A stretch of 64,000 nucleotides of DNA. Source: DATLMR01 sp035634255. GTDB lineage: Bacteria; Acidobacteriota; Blastocatellia; UBA7656. The notes beneath the pieces were generated by a model. It was not told the origin of the DNA. It did not search any database and saw only the letters and a list, made by a program, of their open reading frames with translations. A program made the translations under genes and the position numbers. The stretch is taken from NCBI GenBank assembly GCA_035634255.1, contig DASQDI010000061.1, positions 9,480-73,479 of the forward strand, read 5' to 3'. Position 1 is the first letter of the stretch, and every line of letters begins with the position of its first letter. Positions 39,641 through 51,000 of this stretch are shown here, one piece after another.

Positions 39641-42400
39641 GTGTCCCTACTCTCCCGCCACAAACGGCTCTTCACCAGCCCGCACCTCCGGCTGATCGCG
39701 CTCTTCGGCGTGATCGTGCCGCGCCGCCTGCGCCCCGACTGGCGGCAGGAGTGGGAGGCCGAGTTGCGCCACCGCGAGCAGGTCCTGGCCGAGTGGGGTC
39801 GGCTTGACTGGCGCAACAGACTCGACCTGCTGCGGCGCAGCACGAGCGCATTTTGGGATGCGCTGCTCTTACAACCACGAAGACTGGAGGACGAGATGTT
39901 TCAAGATTTGCGTTTTGGCTTACGAATGTTGCTGAAAAATCCCGGCTTCACTTTCGTGGCGGTGCTCACGCTGGCGCTGGGTATCGGCGCGAATACCGCG
40001 ATCTTTAGCCTCATCGATGTGGTGCTGCTTAAATCGCTCCCGGTGAGGGAGCCCGAAAATTTAGTCCTCTTCGGCAACGGTGAAGGAATAGGGATGACCA
40101 ATAGCTTCCCGAACGAGAGTTGGCACCTCTTCTCCTACCCTTTTTACCAAGAAGTGCGGCAGCGCAACGAGGTCTTTTCAGAGGTGGCGGCGCTCCTGAG
40201 CCTGCCATGGGGCGTACATGGCACGGTCACCGCAGATGGAGTGAGCGGCGAAGCCGAACAGATTGATGTGCAACTCGTCTCCGGCACTTATTTCTCCGTG
40301 TTGGGCCTGAATGCCGGTCTGGGACGCACCTTCACCGAAGCAGATGATCTAAATCCGGGCGGGCACCCGGTCGCTGTCGTGAGCCACGCCTGGTGGCAAC
40401 GTAGACTGGGCGGCGACCCGGCAGCGGTCGGCAAAACCGTCAGGATTGACCAGACCGTCTACACCATCGTCGGTGTCGCTCCCAAAGAGTTCTTCGGTAC
40501 GACGGTCGGCCAGGCGCCGGACATCTGGGTGCCGCTGGCTATGGAGGCGCAGGTGCCGCCCGCTCACTGGAACGGGCGGAATGACAAGTCATTTCAATCC
40601 CTCTATCTTATCGCCCGGCTGAAAAACGGCGTGAGTATTCAACAAGCGAGCGCAGCCGTGAATCTGCTCTTCAAACAGTCACTGCAAGAGCAGGCGGGGG
40701 CGCAGCCTTCGGCCGAGCGATTGCAGGACATTCAGCGGGCGAGCATTGAGTTGACGCCTGCGGGCAAAGGGCTTTCAGAACTCCGCCGGCAGTTCTCGCT
40801 CTCACTGCGAATCCTTATGGCCGTTGTAGGGGTCGTGCTGCTGATAGCCTGCGCCAATGTGGCCAGCCTGTTGCTGGCGCGCGCCGCAGCGCGGCAAAAA
40901 GAGTTTGCCGTGCGTCTGGCGGTAGGCGCGGGCCGCATGCGCCTCACCCGTCAGTTGCTCACCGAAAGCTTACTACTAGCGAGCCTGGGGGGTATTGCCG
41001 GAGTCGTGCTGGCGTGGTGGGGCAGCCGCCTGCTCGTGCTGATGGCCTCCGCCGGTTCGGAGTCACTGCCCCTCGACGTAACCCCGAATGCCCGCATACT
41101 AGGCTTTACGCTGCTCGCGTCTTTGCTCTCGGCCGTGATTTTTGGAACCGTCCCGGCCTTGCGCGCAACCAGAGTCGAGCCGAACCCTTCGCTCAAAGGC
41201 TGTAAGGGCGCGGCGCAGGCCACGTCACAGAGTCCGCTCGGCAAGGCGCTCGTGGTAGCGCAGGTCGCGCTCTCGCTGCTGCTGCTGGTCGGGGCGGGCC
41301 TGTTTGTGCGCACGCTGATCAATCTGCAGAACGTGCCCACCGGATTCGATCAACAGAATGCCATGCTGTTTCGGGTTGGTACTGCCGCGACTGGTTACAA
41401 AGACGCGCAACTCGCCCCCCTGCTGCGCGAGGTGGAAGAGAAGGTGAAGGCCGTGCCGGGCGTAGAGGCGGCTTCCTTTTCATTCTTCATCTTCAATCAA
41501 GGCGGGTGGTCGAGCCCGGTGTTCACCCGCGACCAAACCCTTACGGAAGGGCAGAGCCGGGTCGTCAGGCAAAACGTCGTCGGCCAGGACTATTTCACCA
41601 CGATGGGGATCCCGTTGATACTAGGTCGCGGCTTTGGCCCGCAGGACACTGACAAATCTCAAAGGGTCGCGGTCATCAGTGAAATGATGGCGCAACGGTT
41701 CTTTCCGAATAGCTCCCCGCTCGGCAGGCGCTTCGGCACGAGCGGCCCCGAATCCCGCGAGCAGATCGAAATCATCGGCGTCGTGAAGGACGCCAACTAC
41801 GAAGGTCTGACCGAGCCGTTGCGGCCGATGACCTATTACCCGCATGCGCAGCGCCCCCGGCCTCTCGACAACCTTGTCGTGCGTTTCTCCGGCGCGCCCG
41901 ATGCGGTCATCCCACAGGTTCGGCAAGCAATCAAGCAGGCCAATCCCAACCTGCCTATTGATGAAGTCGTAAGCCTGTCCGAACACATAGGCCGTTCGCT
42001 CGTCCAGCAGAAACTCGTGGCCCGGCTCGCCTCCTTCTTCGGACTGCTCGCGTTGCTGCTCGCGTGTGTCGGGCTGTACGGCGTCTTGTCCTACGCCGTC
42101 GCGCGGCGCACCAATGAGATCGGCATCCGCATGGCGCTCGGTGCGCGAAGCAGGGACGTTCTCTGGCTGATGTTGCGTGAGGCATTGACGCTGGTGCTGA
42201 TCGGGGTGGTCATCGGGTTGCTGGCGTCGTTGGCGGCTACACAAACGGCCTCAGCCCTGCTCTTCGGATTGAAGCCACACGACCCGCTGACGATCACGCT
42301 GGCCACGTTGCTTCTAATGAGCGTCGCAGCTTTAGCGGGGTATCTACCGGCGCGCAGAGCGGCGCGGGTTGACCCGATGGTAGCTTTGCGCCGGGAGTGA
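39641..42400 (+). CDS. MacB/FtsX-type ABC permease (ADOP family, second prefix-domain type)
   Basis: 919 residues from GTG 39641, with GAGG 8 bases upstream; a GTG at 39605 inside padR would add 12 residues. The N-terminal ~85 residues are a different prefix domain from the paralogues: 'VPRRLRPDWRQEWEAELRHRE' and 'RLDLLRRSTSAFWDALLLQPRR'. Then 'MFQDLRFGLRMLLKNPGFTF', PCD ('VSGTYFSVLGLNAGLGRTF'), FtsX ('VLLIACANVASLLLARAAARQKEFAVRLAVGAGRMRL'), PCD ('QDYFTTMGIPLILGRGF') and FtsX ('LYGVLSYAVARRTNEIGIRMALGARSRDVLWLML'), ending 'PARRAARVDPMVALRRE'. It is co-transcribed with the 39304 padR. Confidence 0.9.
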   Translation: MSLLSRHKRLFTSPHLRLIALFGVIVPRRLRPDWRQEWEAELRHREQVLAEWGRLDWRNRLDLLRRSTSAFWDALLLQPRRLEDEMFQDLRFGLRMLLKNPGFTFVAVLTLALGIGANTAIFSLIDVVLLKSLPVREPENLVLFGNGEGIGMTNSFPNESWHLFSYPFYQEVRQRNEVFSEVAALLSLPWGVHGTVTADGVSGEAEQIDVQLVSGTYFSVLGLNAGLGRTFTEADDLNPGGHPVAVVSHAWWQRRLGGDPAAVGKTVRIDQTVYTIVGVAPKEFFGTTVGQAPDIWVPLAMEAQVPPAHWNGRNDKSFQSLYLIARLKNGVSIQQASAAVNLLFKQSLQEQAGAQPSAERLQDIQRASIELTPAGKGLSELRRQFSLSLRILMAVVGVVLLIACANVASLLLARAAARQKEFAVRLAVGAGRMRLTRQLLTESLLLASLGGIAGVVLAWWGSRLLVLMASAGSESLPLDVTPNARILGFTLLASLLSAVIFGTVPALRATRVEPNPSLKGCKGAAQATSQSPLGKALVVAQVALSLLLLVGAGLFVRTLINLQNVPTGFDQQNAMLFRVGTAATGYKDAQLAPLLREVEEKVKAVPGVEAASFSFFIFNQGGWSSPVFTRDQTLTEGQSRVVRQNVVGQDYFTTMGIPLILGRGFGPQDTDKSQRVAVISEMMAQRFFPNSSPLGRRFGTSGPESREQIEIIGVVKDANYEGLTEPLRPMTYYPHAQRPRPLDNLVVRFSGAPDAVIPQVRQAIKQANPNLPIDEVVSLSEHIGRSLVQQKLVARLASFFGLLALLLACVGLYGVLSYAVARRTNEIGIRMALGARSRDVLWLMLREALTLVLIGVVIGLLASLAATQTASALLFGLKPHDPLTITLATLLLMSVAALAGYLPARRAARVDPMVALRRE

Positions 42401-42757
42401 GCTAGATGAATGATCCTGCATGAGGCGGGCGGATCGCCATTTACGCAAAACTCTTTATAGATTCCTGCCTGGATTTGCTTGAGCATACGGCAAAGCCCAG
42501 CTTGACAGAGGCTTGATGCGCCCGCCCTGGGGAGACGATTCAGACTATTGCTGCCTCGACGCTCAGTGTTGTATTCTCAGATCGATTTTCTGAAACTGAG
42601 GTGGTTCGGACCTTCTCAAGTCCGGCTCCCCGACAGGGCTCTCTGAATCAATTAACGCGCGGGATCAACCGTGCGCAATAAGCTGCCATCAACTTGCTCG
42701 TTTAGCTTCATCAACCTTTCTCACTAGCAATATAAGGCAGCTACTTCCAGGCGCTGA
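42401..42757. other. Intergenic gap before the large three-gene operon
   Basis: 357 bp without a gene on either strand. It contains a TTGACAGAGG (about 42502) but no good -10 at the usual distance, and no clear terminator after the ADOP gene. The operon promoter should be here, but I cannot place it. Confidence 0.3.
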
Positions 42758-45700
42758 ATGGACAAAAACTTCATATCCGTTTTTCGCTCGATCCCCCTCT
42801 GGCCGAACGATCTTATTCCTCTGGACGAGATCATCAACCGCCTCGCTTCGGCGTTGGGCATCAATACCACGGGCCTCGATCCGCTGCTATTCATCGGAGG
42901 CATCCTGGGCTTCCGCGATATCAAGATTCATCGCTTTGACGGAGTGACTACAGTTACGGGGGAGGTGGTTATCGCGACCGAACTCGTCCTGGCACCGTTT
43001 CAATCTTACGTCGGACTTGTGATCGGCGATCCGACGGGCACCGACACCGCCTTTCCTTTCTCACTCCGCATAAAAGACGAGCCGCCGATCAAGAACAACG
43101 ACGAAGTCTTTGAGTTTGACGAGAACGCCCTCGACCCGCAGCTGGCCGCTTTTCAACCGGTCGAGAAAAACCCCGAAGCCGGTTTTTTTGATGTCGACTC
43201 GTGGCGGGTAAGCCTGCGAGACATCCCTGCGAAGATCAGAGTGCTCAAGGGCGTAACGCGCGTCGAGCCTCTCGACCCCAATCAGCCGGCCCTCGGCTTT
43301 CGGGAACTGCCCAACGAACACGTCGATGCCGGGATACTCCTCTCGCTGGATTTCGACGCCGACGGGACCCTCGAACTCTGGCCTCCGGACCCCGCTTTCA
43401 CCGGCGCCGAGGGCGATCCCGTCGGCGCATTGGATATTGACCTGGGCTGGTTCCACATAAACGAAAGCCCTCTTTACTGCGTCGCGGAGGGGGTAGGTTA
43501 CCACCGTGCGAACACCCGGTTCCCTGACGGCTTCGAAGAGCCAGCCGGACTCGACGAGTCATGGTCAGGCTTCGTCGCGCAGGATATAGGCGGGTTCTGG
43601 TGGAAGAAGCCCGCCAATCCCGAAGAAGAGACTCACATCTACGGAATCACGTTCAGGGACCTGCTGATCGGCAACGAGGTGTTCGCGATTCGCGGGAGTT
43701 TCGAGCATGCAGGCGGCCCCGGCGATCCGTTCAACTCGACCGTGCCCGTGCCGGAGGAGGAGATCCCTGAGAGCCGTTGGAGCCTGCGTCGCATCGAGGT
43801 CTGGGTGGCTGAAGGGGCGGGTGACATCCTGCAATTCGGCGGTCAAATCACAGCGGCCGCCATCCTGGGATTCTTCAAGAATCAACCTCTCAAGTTCGAA
43901 GCCAGTGCTGGCCGCATCCTGAAAGATATCGAAGTCGAGGGCCCCACTGGGCCGGTCACACTAACACTCCCGGTCGTCCAACTGACGGGAGGCCTGGCTC
44001 CGGTTCAGAATCACACACAACCGACGCCGGACGGCCGCCTGCGGGTGCCGATGTTTGAGGGATTTAACTTCCAAATCAACCGCGCCCGTTTTGAATTGAT
44101 CTTTCCCGGAGGAACTGTTCCCGGAGTCGATATTCCCACCAGGGTCCAGTTGCAGGTCGATCTCGGTTTTGAGATCGGTGATGACCCGGAGGCCGAAGGC
44201 GATGAGCCGGTATTCGAAGCTGAAGTGCCCGGCCTCGGGTTTGCCTACCCGTCGCCATCAGGGCAGTTGGGCGATTTCAAAATACTCGCGGAAGGGATCT
44301 GGTTTGAGACCACGGTGACCGGCCTCGCGCTGGGCATACATGGGTACGAGTTTTCGATCAGTCGCGTCGGCTTTGGCTTCGGCGCCGGCGATACTGACGC
44401 CTACTGGCTGTCCTTCGACGCACACTTGCAATTCCCCGACTCGTTGGGCCGTGCAGAAGTTTACGGAATGCGGCTCGGCTGGGATAATGACGGCGCACTC
44501 TTCACAATCGAGGGGGTCGGGGTTGAAGTAAAGAAACCCGGCTTCGAGCTGGTGGGAATCCTTAAGTTTCTTGACGGTTCCTCAAGTTTTGTTCCCGTCG
44601 GCGAAGAGCCGATCACCATCCAGCCCGGAAGTATTGCCGGATTTGTTCGCCTCGCCTTCCCCGCCGCAGGTAGTCCCTTCGCGTTCGAGGTTGGCCTGAT
44701 GCACGGCAAGTACATGGTGAACGCGACCGGCGACATCAACAGCTTTTGGATGCTGATGGCGGAACTGGTATTCCCCGGCGGCCTGCCATTGGGCCTCGCG
44801 GATCTCGCCTTTTACGGATTGGCGATAGCGGTGGGGAACAACGTCACGCCCCGAAAAGCAGCGACGACCAGTTGGTTCGATTGGTATTCGAAAGAGTTGC
44901 CGAAATACAGCGTCATTGCTCCGACCAAATGGACCGCCGCCCATGACCGGTTCGCGTTTGGTCTCGGGCTGGTCTGGGGTTCATCGGTTCGTAGCGGCTA
45001 CCCGCACAACGAACGGCTGTTGGGCGTGTACAACTCTTCGGGAGGCCAGGGCAGTACGTGGCTCTTCGAAGGGAAGATTCGTTTCCTCAAGGAGGTTACC
45101 AAACCCGGCGATCCGCAAATCGCGATCCTCCTCGTTATTGCTCCCGATCAGGTGCTTTTCCGCGCCGAGTTTCACTTCTCGTTCCCGGCGGAGGGAGGTG
45201 CCGCCGCAGGGTTAGTGATGACGGCGCGCGGCATGATTGAGGTCCTTAGCGACCGCACCGGCGCCGGCCGCCACCACGTTTACCTCGGACGCAATCAACC
45301 TTACTCCGAACGCATCAACTCTAAAGTACTGCTCGGCTTCTTCACGTCGCGCGCATTCTACATGTTGGATTGGGCCGACCTGGCGCTGTCCAGCGTAACG
45401 CTGCCGCCGCTCGCAATGGCCTTCGGCTTCGCTCAGGGGTGGAGCCTGGACAAGAAGTTTGGGCCGCTGCGCTTTTACCTCGAAGCGAATATTGAGATTG
45501 AGGTCGGGTTCTCGTTCGTCTCTGCCGTTTATGGATTCCTGCGTATTTATGGCGGGATCGGCTTGCGACTGTGGGGCTTCGGCTTCGGCCTCAGCATCGA
45601 TGCCGCCTTCACGCTTTTCGTCTCCGACGGCTGGAAACTCACCGGGACAGTGAAGGTCAAGTTGAACCTGCCCTGGCCGATCCCGGACTACAAGAAAACG

Positions 45701-48046
45701 ATTGAGCTCGACTTCGGACCGGGCGCGGCGCCGCCGGCCCTGCTTAGCTCCCCGTTGCGACAGCTGGCCTTGTCATCACCTTCGTTTGACGGTAACGCGC
45801 CGCTTCATGAGTGGAGCGAGAACAATGTGCCGGGCGTGCCGGCCGACTTCAACGCGGAGCGGAGCGAGATGGCAGTCGACGGAGCAATCGTGCTTGCCTT
45901 CCGCGTTCCGGCAGGCAAGCGAGTGCCGTGGATCAGTGGGGTGGATACTCAACCCGTGGACGGTTCCGGCGAATGGAAGTTCCGCTACACGGTCGAGGAT
46001 GTCATCCTGCGCCGGCGTCGCCCCGGAGCCGCCGCATTCGAGCCGGTGCCTGATTCGTTCAAGAGCGGGTTCTGGGAGATTAACAGCACCGCGCCCGCAA
46101 CCAGCTCTGCCCCTACGACCGGTGGCGCGCCCCTGTCACAAGTGATCAGTATCTGGGGCGAAACGCCCGGCGAACAGTTGCGCAATCTCGGCAGCCTTGA
46201 GCGATCAGGCTCGATCACCTGGATCGATGGTTTCATCGATTTGTACAGCACGTGGCCTTGTGGGCCTGATGCGGTCATGGATCCCACATGCGTGCATTTC
46301 GACCTCACCAGTTTTCGAGTCCTCGACGACTCTTACACGCGCGTAACGCTTTTGCCTGACGGCACACCGATCCGGTCGCGTTCCGTCTTAAAGCCGGAGG
46401 CATTTCCAATCGAGTCGGGCAGCTTCGTCGTGCTGGATGAGGTGGTTCCGAATCCTAGACCAGACCTCTGGGATAAACAAGAAAAAGTGTTGGCGCTCCC
46501 TTACCTTTACACGGCCGCCGACCGGCAGAAAGTCGGCTTTTTGCCATTCTCGTCGGCGCTGGACGTTGACCTGCCGCCGGCGACCTTCGTTCAAGTCACA
46601 CTGTTGAGCGTTTTCCGCGAGGAACTGTTCACGGTGCAGGGCCTGCACGACAACCAGGTCGTCGTCAGCGCCACGGCGGCGGGCTTCGGTTTGCACGAGA
46701 TCACACTGAACCAGCCGGAAGGCGCGAAAGCAATCGACCGCGTGCGCATCTCCTCGCTCACGCGCGCCGCCGGACAAAACGCTGATAATTCTCAGGTCTC
46801 AGTCCTGGCGTCGGTCTGTTACCGCACGGCGGAACAAAGCGAATTGCAACAACATATCCTTGAGCAACGCGAGAGCCTCGATCAGTTGATCGAGATCCTG
46901 CAAGTGCCTCCGGGCTTACCGGGCCAGAACGCCGATCACTTCCACCTGCACCCGCAAGGGACCGTCTATGAAGTTACGCCGGTGGTCACTTGCGAGCGCA
47001 AGGGGCCGGAGACCAGCTGGGAGGTCGTGCACGATCACCTGGCCCTGGCAGCGGTGAGGGTCACTGTCGGACCGCCTCCGACAGACCTGGCGCCCTATCT
47101 CGCTGAAACCATCCCGGCGCGCGAACAGGACCCGGTTTATCTGGGTGACGACATGCAACTCCGCTTCAATCGCTCGTATGGGCCGGAGATGTATACGGTC
47201 AGCGGCTTTGATTTTCGCGTGGAGGTTTTGGACGCGCAGAGACAGCCGGTGCCGATCTCCATGGAATGGACCTTCTCCGAGGAGCCGGCACTGAGCCCCG
47301 CGCAGGAATTATTCCTGGAGGCCCTGCTTTCGTCGCCCTGTGTCACCGCCGATATCACCGCCGTCCGAAAGAAACTCGTGCTGACGTTGCGACCCATACT
47401 CTCGCCCCGGACTTATTACTACATGGTCATTCGAAGTTCGGCCCACCCGGATCGAAGTTTGTACGAAGCACCGTTTACGACTTCTCGTTACCAATCGTTC
47501 GACGAGCAGTTTGCCGAGCTTGAGGCCAATCATGTTCATGAACTGCTGCCCGGGCCGACGAACGACACGCTGCTCGAATCTTTGCTCGCCAAACTCCCCG
47601 CCGCCACTCGTGAAGAGGAACACCTGCTGTTCGAAAGTATTTGGGAAGGCGCACTTGGTTTCGGCTTTCGCGAGCGCTCGGAACGAGGCGAGCTGGTGGT
47701 TTTCTATCAGCACGGCGACTCCGGCCCCGGCGCTCCGCGCCTGATCATGATCGATTCCCCGGAGCCCCTGATGGTGGACGGGCGCACTCAAATGGCGGTC
47801 GACGGTCCCGCCGGCGTGTCACCGCTCGCGGTGCGCAACTTTGACGGTTCGCGCACGCTGTTGTTCGTACTCGCCGCGGATACAGCCGCCGACTTGCCAA
47901 CGGGCGACTACGTTATCACGACCAGATACCGGCGTGAAGTCGAGGGGCTCCCGACTCAGCGAATTAACGGAGACAGTTCTCCCTCAACCGTGAGCATCAC
48001 CCTCTCCGTCGCTGCCGAAGCACAAATCCTTCTGGAGGTGCTGTGA
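42758..48046 (+). CDS. Giant beta-rich protein of unknown function, operon gene 1 (1,762 aa)
   Basis: No signal peptide, membrane helix or catalytic motif is evident. Residues ~1-990 are a long series of short amphipathic strands rich in Gly, Phe and Trp, for example 'FSISRVGFGFGAGDTDAYWL', 'EVYGMRLGWDNDGALFTIEG' and 'YGGIGLRLWGFGFGLSIDAA', ending in 'PWPIPDYKKTIELDFG'. The pattern recalls giant glycine-rich beta proteins annotated as DUF6603, but I cannot confirm that. Residues ~1000-1762 look like several Ig-like or beta-sandwich domains ('MQLRFNRSYGPEMYTVSGFDFRV', 'FVLAADTAADLPTGDYVITTRYRR'). The stop codon shares one base with the next start (TGATG), so the genes are translationally coupled. 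This is the first gene of a 12-kb unit. Confidence 0.8.
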   Translation: MDKNFISVFRSIPLWPNDLIPLDEIINRLASALGINTTGLDPLLFIGGILGFRDIKIHRFDGVTTVTGEVVIATELVLAPFQSYVGLVIGDPTGTDTAFPFSLRIKDEPPIKNNDEVFEFDENALDPQLAAFQPVEKNPEAGFFDVDSWRVSLRDIPAKIRVLKGVTRVEPLDPNQPALGFRELPNEHVDAGILLSLDFDADGTLELWPPDPAFTGAEGDPVGALDIDLGWFHINESPLYCVAEGVGYHRANTRFPDGFEEPAGLDESWSGFVAQDIGGFWWKKPANPEEETHIYGITFRDLLIGNEVFAIRGSFEHAGGPGDPFNSTVPVPEEEIPESRWSLRRIEVWVAEGAGDILQFGGQITAAAILGFFKNQPLKFEASAGRILKDIEVEGPTGPVTLTLPVVQLTGGLAPVQNHTQPTPDGRLRVPMFEGFNFQINRARFELIFPGGTVPGVDIPTRVQLQVDLGFEIGDDPEAEGDEPVFEAEVPGLGFAYPSPSGQLGDFKILAEGIWFETTVTGLALGIHGYEFSISRVGFGFGAGDTDAYWLSFDAHLQFPDSLGRAEVYGMRLGWDNDGALFTIEGVGVEVKKPGFELVGILKFLDGSSSFVPVGEEPITIQPGSIAGFVRLAFPAAGSPFAFEVGLMHGKYMVNATGDINSFWMLMAELVFPGGLPLGLADLAFYGLAIAVGNNVTPRKAATTSWFDWYSKELPKYSVIAPTKWTAAHDRFAFGLGLVWGSSVRSGYPHNERLLGVYNSSGGQGSTWLFEGKIRFLKEVTKPGDPQIAILLVIAPDQVLFRAEFHFSFPAEGGAAAGLVMTARGMIEVLSDRTGAGRHHVYLGRNQPYSERINSKVLLGFFTSRAFYMLDWADLALSSVTLPPLAMAFGFAQGWSLDKKFGPLRFYLEANIEIEVGFSFVSAVYGFLRIYGGIGLRLWGFGFGLSIDAAFTLFVSDGWKLTGTVKVKLNLPWPIPDYKKTIELDFGPGAAPPALLSSPLRQLALSSPSFDGNAPLHEWSENNVPGVPADFNAERSEMAVDGAIVLAFRVPAGKRVPWISGVDTQPVDGSGEWKFRYTVEDVILRRRRPGAAAFEPVPDSFKSGFWEINSTAPATSSAPTTGGAPLSQVISIWGETPGEQLRNLGSLERSGSITWIDGFIDLYSTWPCGPDAVMDPTCVHFDLTSFRVLDDSYTRVTLLPDGTPIRSRSVLKPEAFPIESGSFVVLDEVVPNPRPDLWDKQEKVLALPYLYTAADRQKVGFLPFSSALDVDLPPATFVQVTLLSVFREELFTVQGLHDNQVVVSATAAGFGLHEITLNQPEGAKAIDRVRISSLTRAAGQNADNSQVSVLASVCYRTAEQSELQQHILEQRESLDQLIEILQVPPGLPGQNADHFHLHPQGTVYEVTPVVTCERKGPETSWEVVHDHLALAAVRVTVGPPPTDLAPYLAETIPAREQDPVYLGDDMQLRFNRSYGPEMYTVSGFDFRVEVLDAQRQPVPISMEWTFSEEPALSPAQELFLEALLSSPCVTADITAVRKKLVLTLRPILSPRTYYYMVIRSSAHPDRSLYEAPFTTSRYQSFDEQFAELEANHVHELLPGPTNDTLLESLLAKLPAATREEEHLLFESIWEGALGFGFRERSERGELVVFYQHGDSGPGAPRLIMIDSPEPLMVDGRTQMAVDGPAGVSPLAVRNFDGSRTLLFVLAADTAADLPTGDYVITTRYRREVEGLPTQRINGDSSPSTVSITLSVAAEAQILLEVL

Positions 48047-51000
48047 TGCCATTTCAATCAAAACGCATCTCGCTCACGGCGTTGGGGATCGACGGCAGTG
48101 TGCCGGGGATGGAGAAAGGGAACCACCTGAGGATCGGTTTCGATCCGCGGATGGGCTTTCCGCCTTGCGGCTTTGTGCTGTACCGGCGCGCCCATCAAAC
48201 CGGGCCAACTCGCGAGCTGAATTTCGACCGCCTGTTCAGCGAAAAGATAAGCGCGCCTTTCCGGCATGGCTACTTGCAGGATAACCTCGCCGTTTTCCAT
48301 TCTGACGCGCCGCCGGAGCGAGGCGCGCAAGGCGGAGTGTATTTTAGAAATCCGATCCTGGGAATTTCATTCCGCAGCTCACCGTTCATGCCTGACTCCG
48401 ACCCCAAGGTCTGTGAGGTTCGCTTGAAAGTGAGGTGGGAAGAAGGGGTAGTCACTGTCCGGGCTTTTGACGACCGGTACGACAACAATGGGTTCAGAAA
48501 GGTTCTGGTAGCACATCAGCAACAAAGCGCCGGTATCGAGGACAGTTTTGAACTGCGCGCCGATCTGATCAGCCTCGTTGAGATTCAAGCCCCCGAGGGT
48601 GCGGAACTCATCTCATTCGAATACACATTAATCAGTGAGCGAGGGTGGAGCCGAATGATCCTGCCCGCGGAAGAGCCGTGGGGGAGCTTCAAAGACATAC
48701 CCTTGTTGTTGCCCACGCCGGAGTTTGTGAGCGCAACGAGTTCGGGCTATCCGACCTGCCCGGAGCTTGAGTTCCCGCAGGAAGCTTCCGTAATCGAAAA
48801 GGACCTGCCGGTGACCAGGCTGAAAACCGGTTTCGTCGCGCGCGAAAGTGACGACGACGTTCACGGCGAATACGACGACATCGCTAAGTGCCTGGACGTT
48901 TATCTCGGCCCTGACCGCGAGCGTTTCAAGGAACTCCTAGAATCCCTGCGGGCCATCCAGGCGGTGCCGCCGGCGCAACAACTCGAACTGACCATAACAA
49001 ACCCAGGCGATGACGATGAATCATCGACCTTCGCCCCATTGCCTATGATTTTGACCGGCGCGGTTGACTATGCCTTCGCACGTCTGATCGGCCTTGCCGC
49101 GATTGATACGGAACAGCCTCCGGCCGGTGTCAAGTCACTCGACTACATGGTGGAGGCGCAGTGGGCGCCCGAAGTAAGGCATTTCTGGATTACGCATGAC
49201 GTGTTTCCCGGCCGCGATGGGTTACTGGCCGAGCCACAGGCACCCGAGGCGACTCCCGTTTTGGATGTGACTCGGCCGGGAAGTGTGAAGACAAACGTGC
49301 AACTGGATTGGCAGGCCCCGAGCGGTTTAGCGCTTCTGGATCGTGCGAACCAGTACGCAGGCTACCACGTATTCCGGCGTCAGGGCGAGGATGTCAGAGA
49401 TCGAGTGCGGCTGACAGAGTCTAAAGATGAGTTGACAGGCATCCTGACGCCTGATCTTTTACTACTGGGCGAAATCCAGGGCGATGAGCCTACGCCCCCG
49501 CCGCCTGCGGAAGCCGGTCACTATCTTGATCGGCCTCCGGCTTACGAAAGTTTTCAGTACGGACTGCAAGCTCAGGATCTTTTCGGGCGTCGCAGCAAGA
49601 TCACCTGGACGGAAAAAATAGAGGTCCCGGTACTCGTCGACCCGCCACCGGTCAGTGATCTCTTTTCCTTTTACCTGGACACGGAAGATCCCGGCCAGGC
49701 GGAACTCGACGCGCACGCGGCGGAGATTCTGAATGCAACCGGCCAGTCGGGCTTCGCGGGGACGGCGTTGCTGATCTCATTCCGTTACCCTAAAGCGAGC
49801 ATCGATGCCATCTCCGGCGATGTTGCTTCGTTCAACATTTCATACCGGCACGGCAGACCGAATGAGTTGGTCGGCACTCTTTCCACGCCCGTGATCGTTG
49901 GGCCCATCCCAACCCAGGCGACAGCTCCGGTCGTGGCTGACACCGAGTTGGCCACGGTCACTCCGGTTCCAATCGGGATCAACGGCTTCGGCGGCGAGCG
50001 TTCTCGGGGAACGCTGGCCAGTCACGGCGAGTACTTCGCGGTCGAGTCCGCCACTCGCCTAGGGACCAACCTCGTGCGGTTGCGAGTGAGGGCGCGGCGA
50101 GACTACCTGCCGCAGATAGGGGAGGCATCGCTCAGCATAGGGCGCGGCGGGCCCGGCGTAACACCTCACCCGCTCTTCGTTTCTCCGAGAGAGCCGGCCA
50201 CGTGGACGGGTTTTGATTTGCGTCACCCTCAGGGGGCCGGCGATCAGCGTCCGGTCCGTTTGTCGGCGACCAATAATTCGGTCCTATCGCCCCTGCCGGT
50301 TGCAGTGACCGGCAGCCAGTTAGTTGTGTCTCGGACGGTTGAACCGCCGGCCAATCTGCCGGAGGGTGAGGCGGGAGTTCCGAGCGACTGGGTGTACAGG
50401 ATAGTCGTGAAGGATATCGAGTTGCCGCTGCCTACGGGTCTCACGGAATATCCCGGCGCCGTCACTGTGCAAGTGGTCAGCGGAGCCAACCGTCGGAGCG
50501 AATTGCCAGCGCCGGCGTACGTGCTGCGTCGCGCGTATGGGGCACCGCCTCCTTTGACGGAACTGGCGACTTCCGAGTTTGTAACTGCCGGTCGCCCTGA
50601 CTTCGAGGGGCGCATCGGCGTCGTACTCGGCTGGCCTAAGATACCGGGAGTTCATCAATTCAACGTTTACCGGGTGGAGGTCCCCAAACTCCTGCGCGCG
50701 CGCGGTGAGGACTTGCAACTCGCGGAAAACCTTTTTGAGAACGGAACCAATCGCGCCCAGGTCAAACTGTTGGGCGGCCAGATCGCCAGTATCCCCTCGT
50801 TCACACTCGTAACGCCGGTCGCGATTGCGCCCGAAACCGACCCCGAAGCTCCCACTCGTCACCGATGGATAGACCGCATTGCCGCCCCGCGCGATCAGAG
50901 TTACGTTTACCGCATCCAACCCCTTAGCGCGCTCGGTGAAGAAGCGCCCTGGCCCCCGGACTCCGCGGCGGACAACGAGAATCGCAGTCGGTGCATTCTG

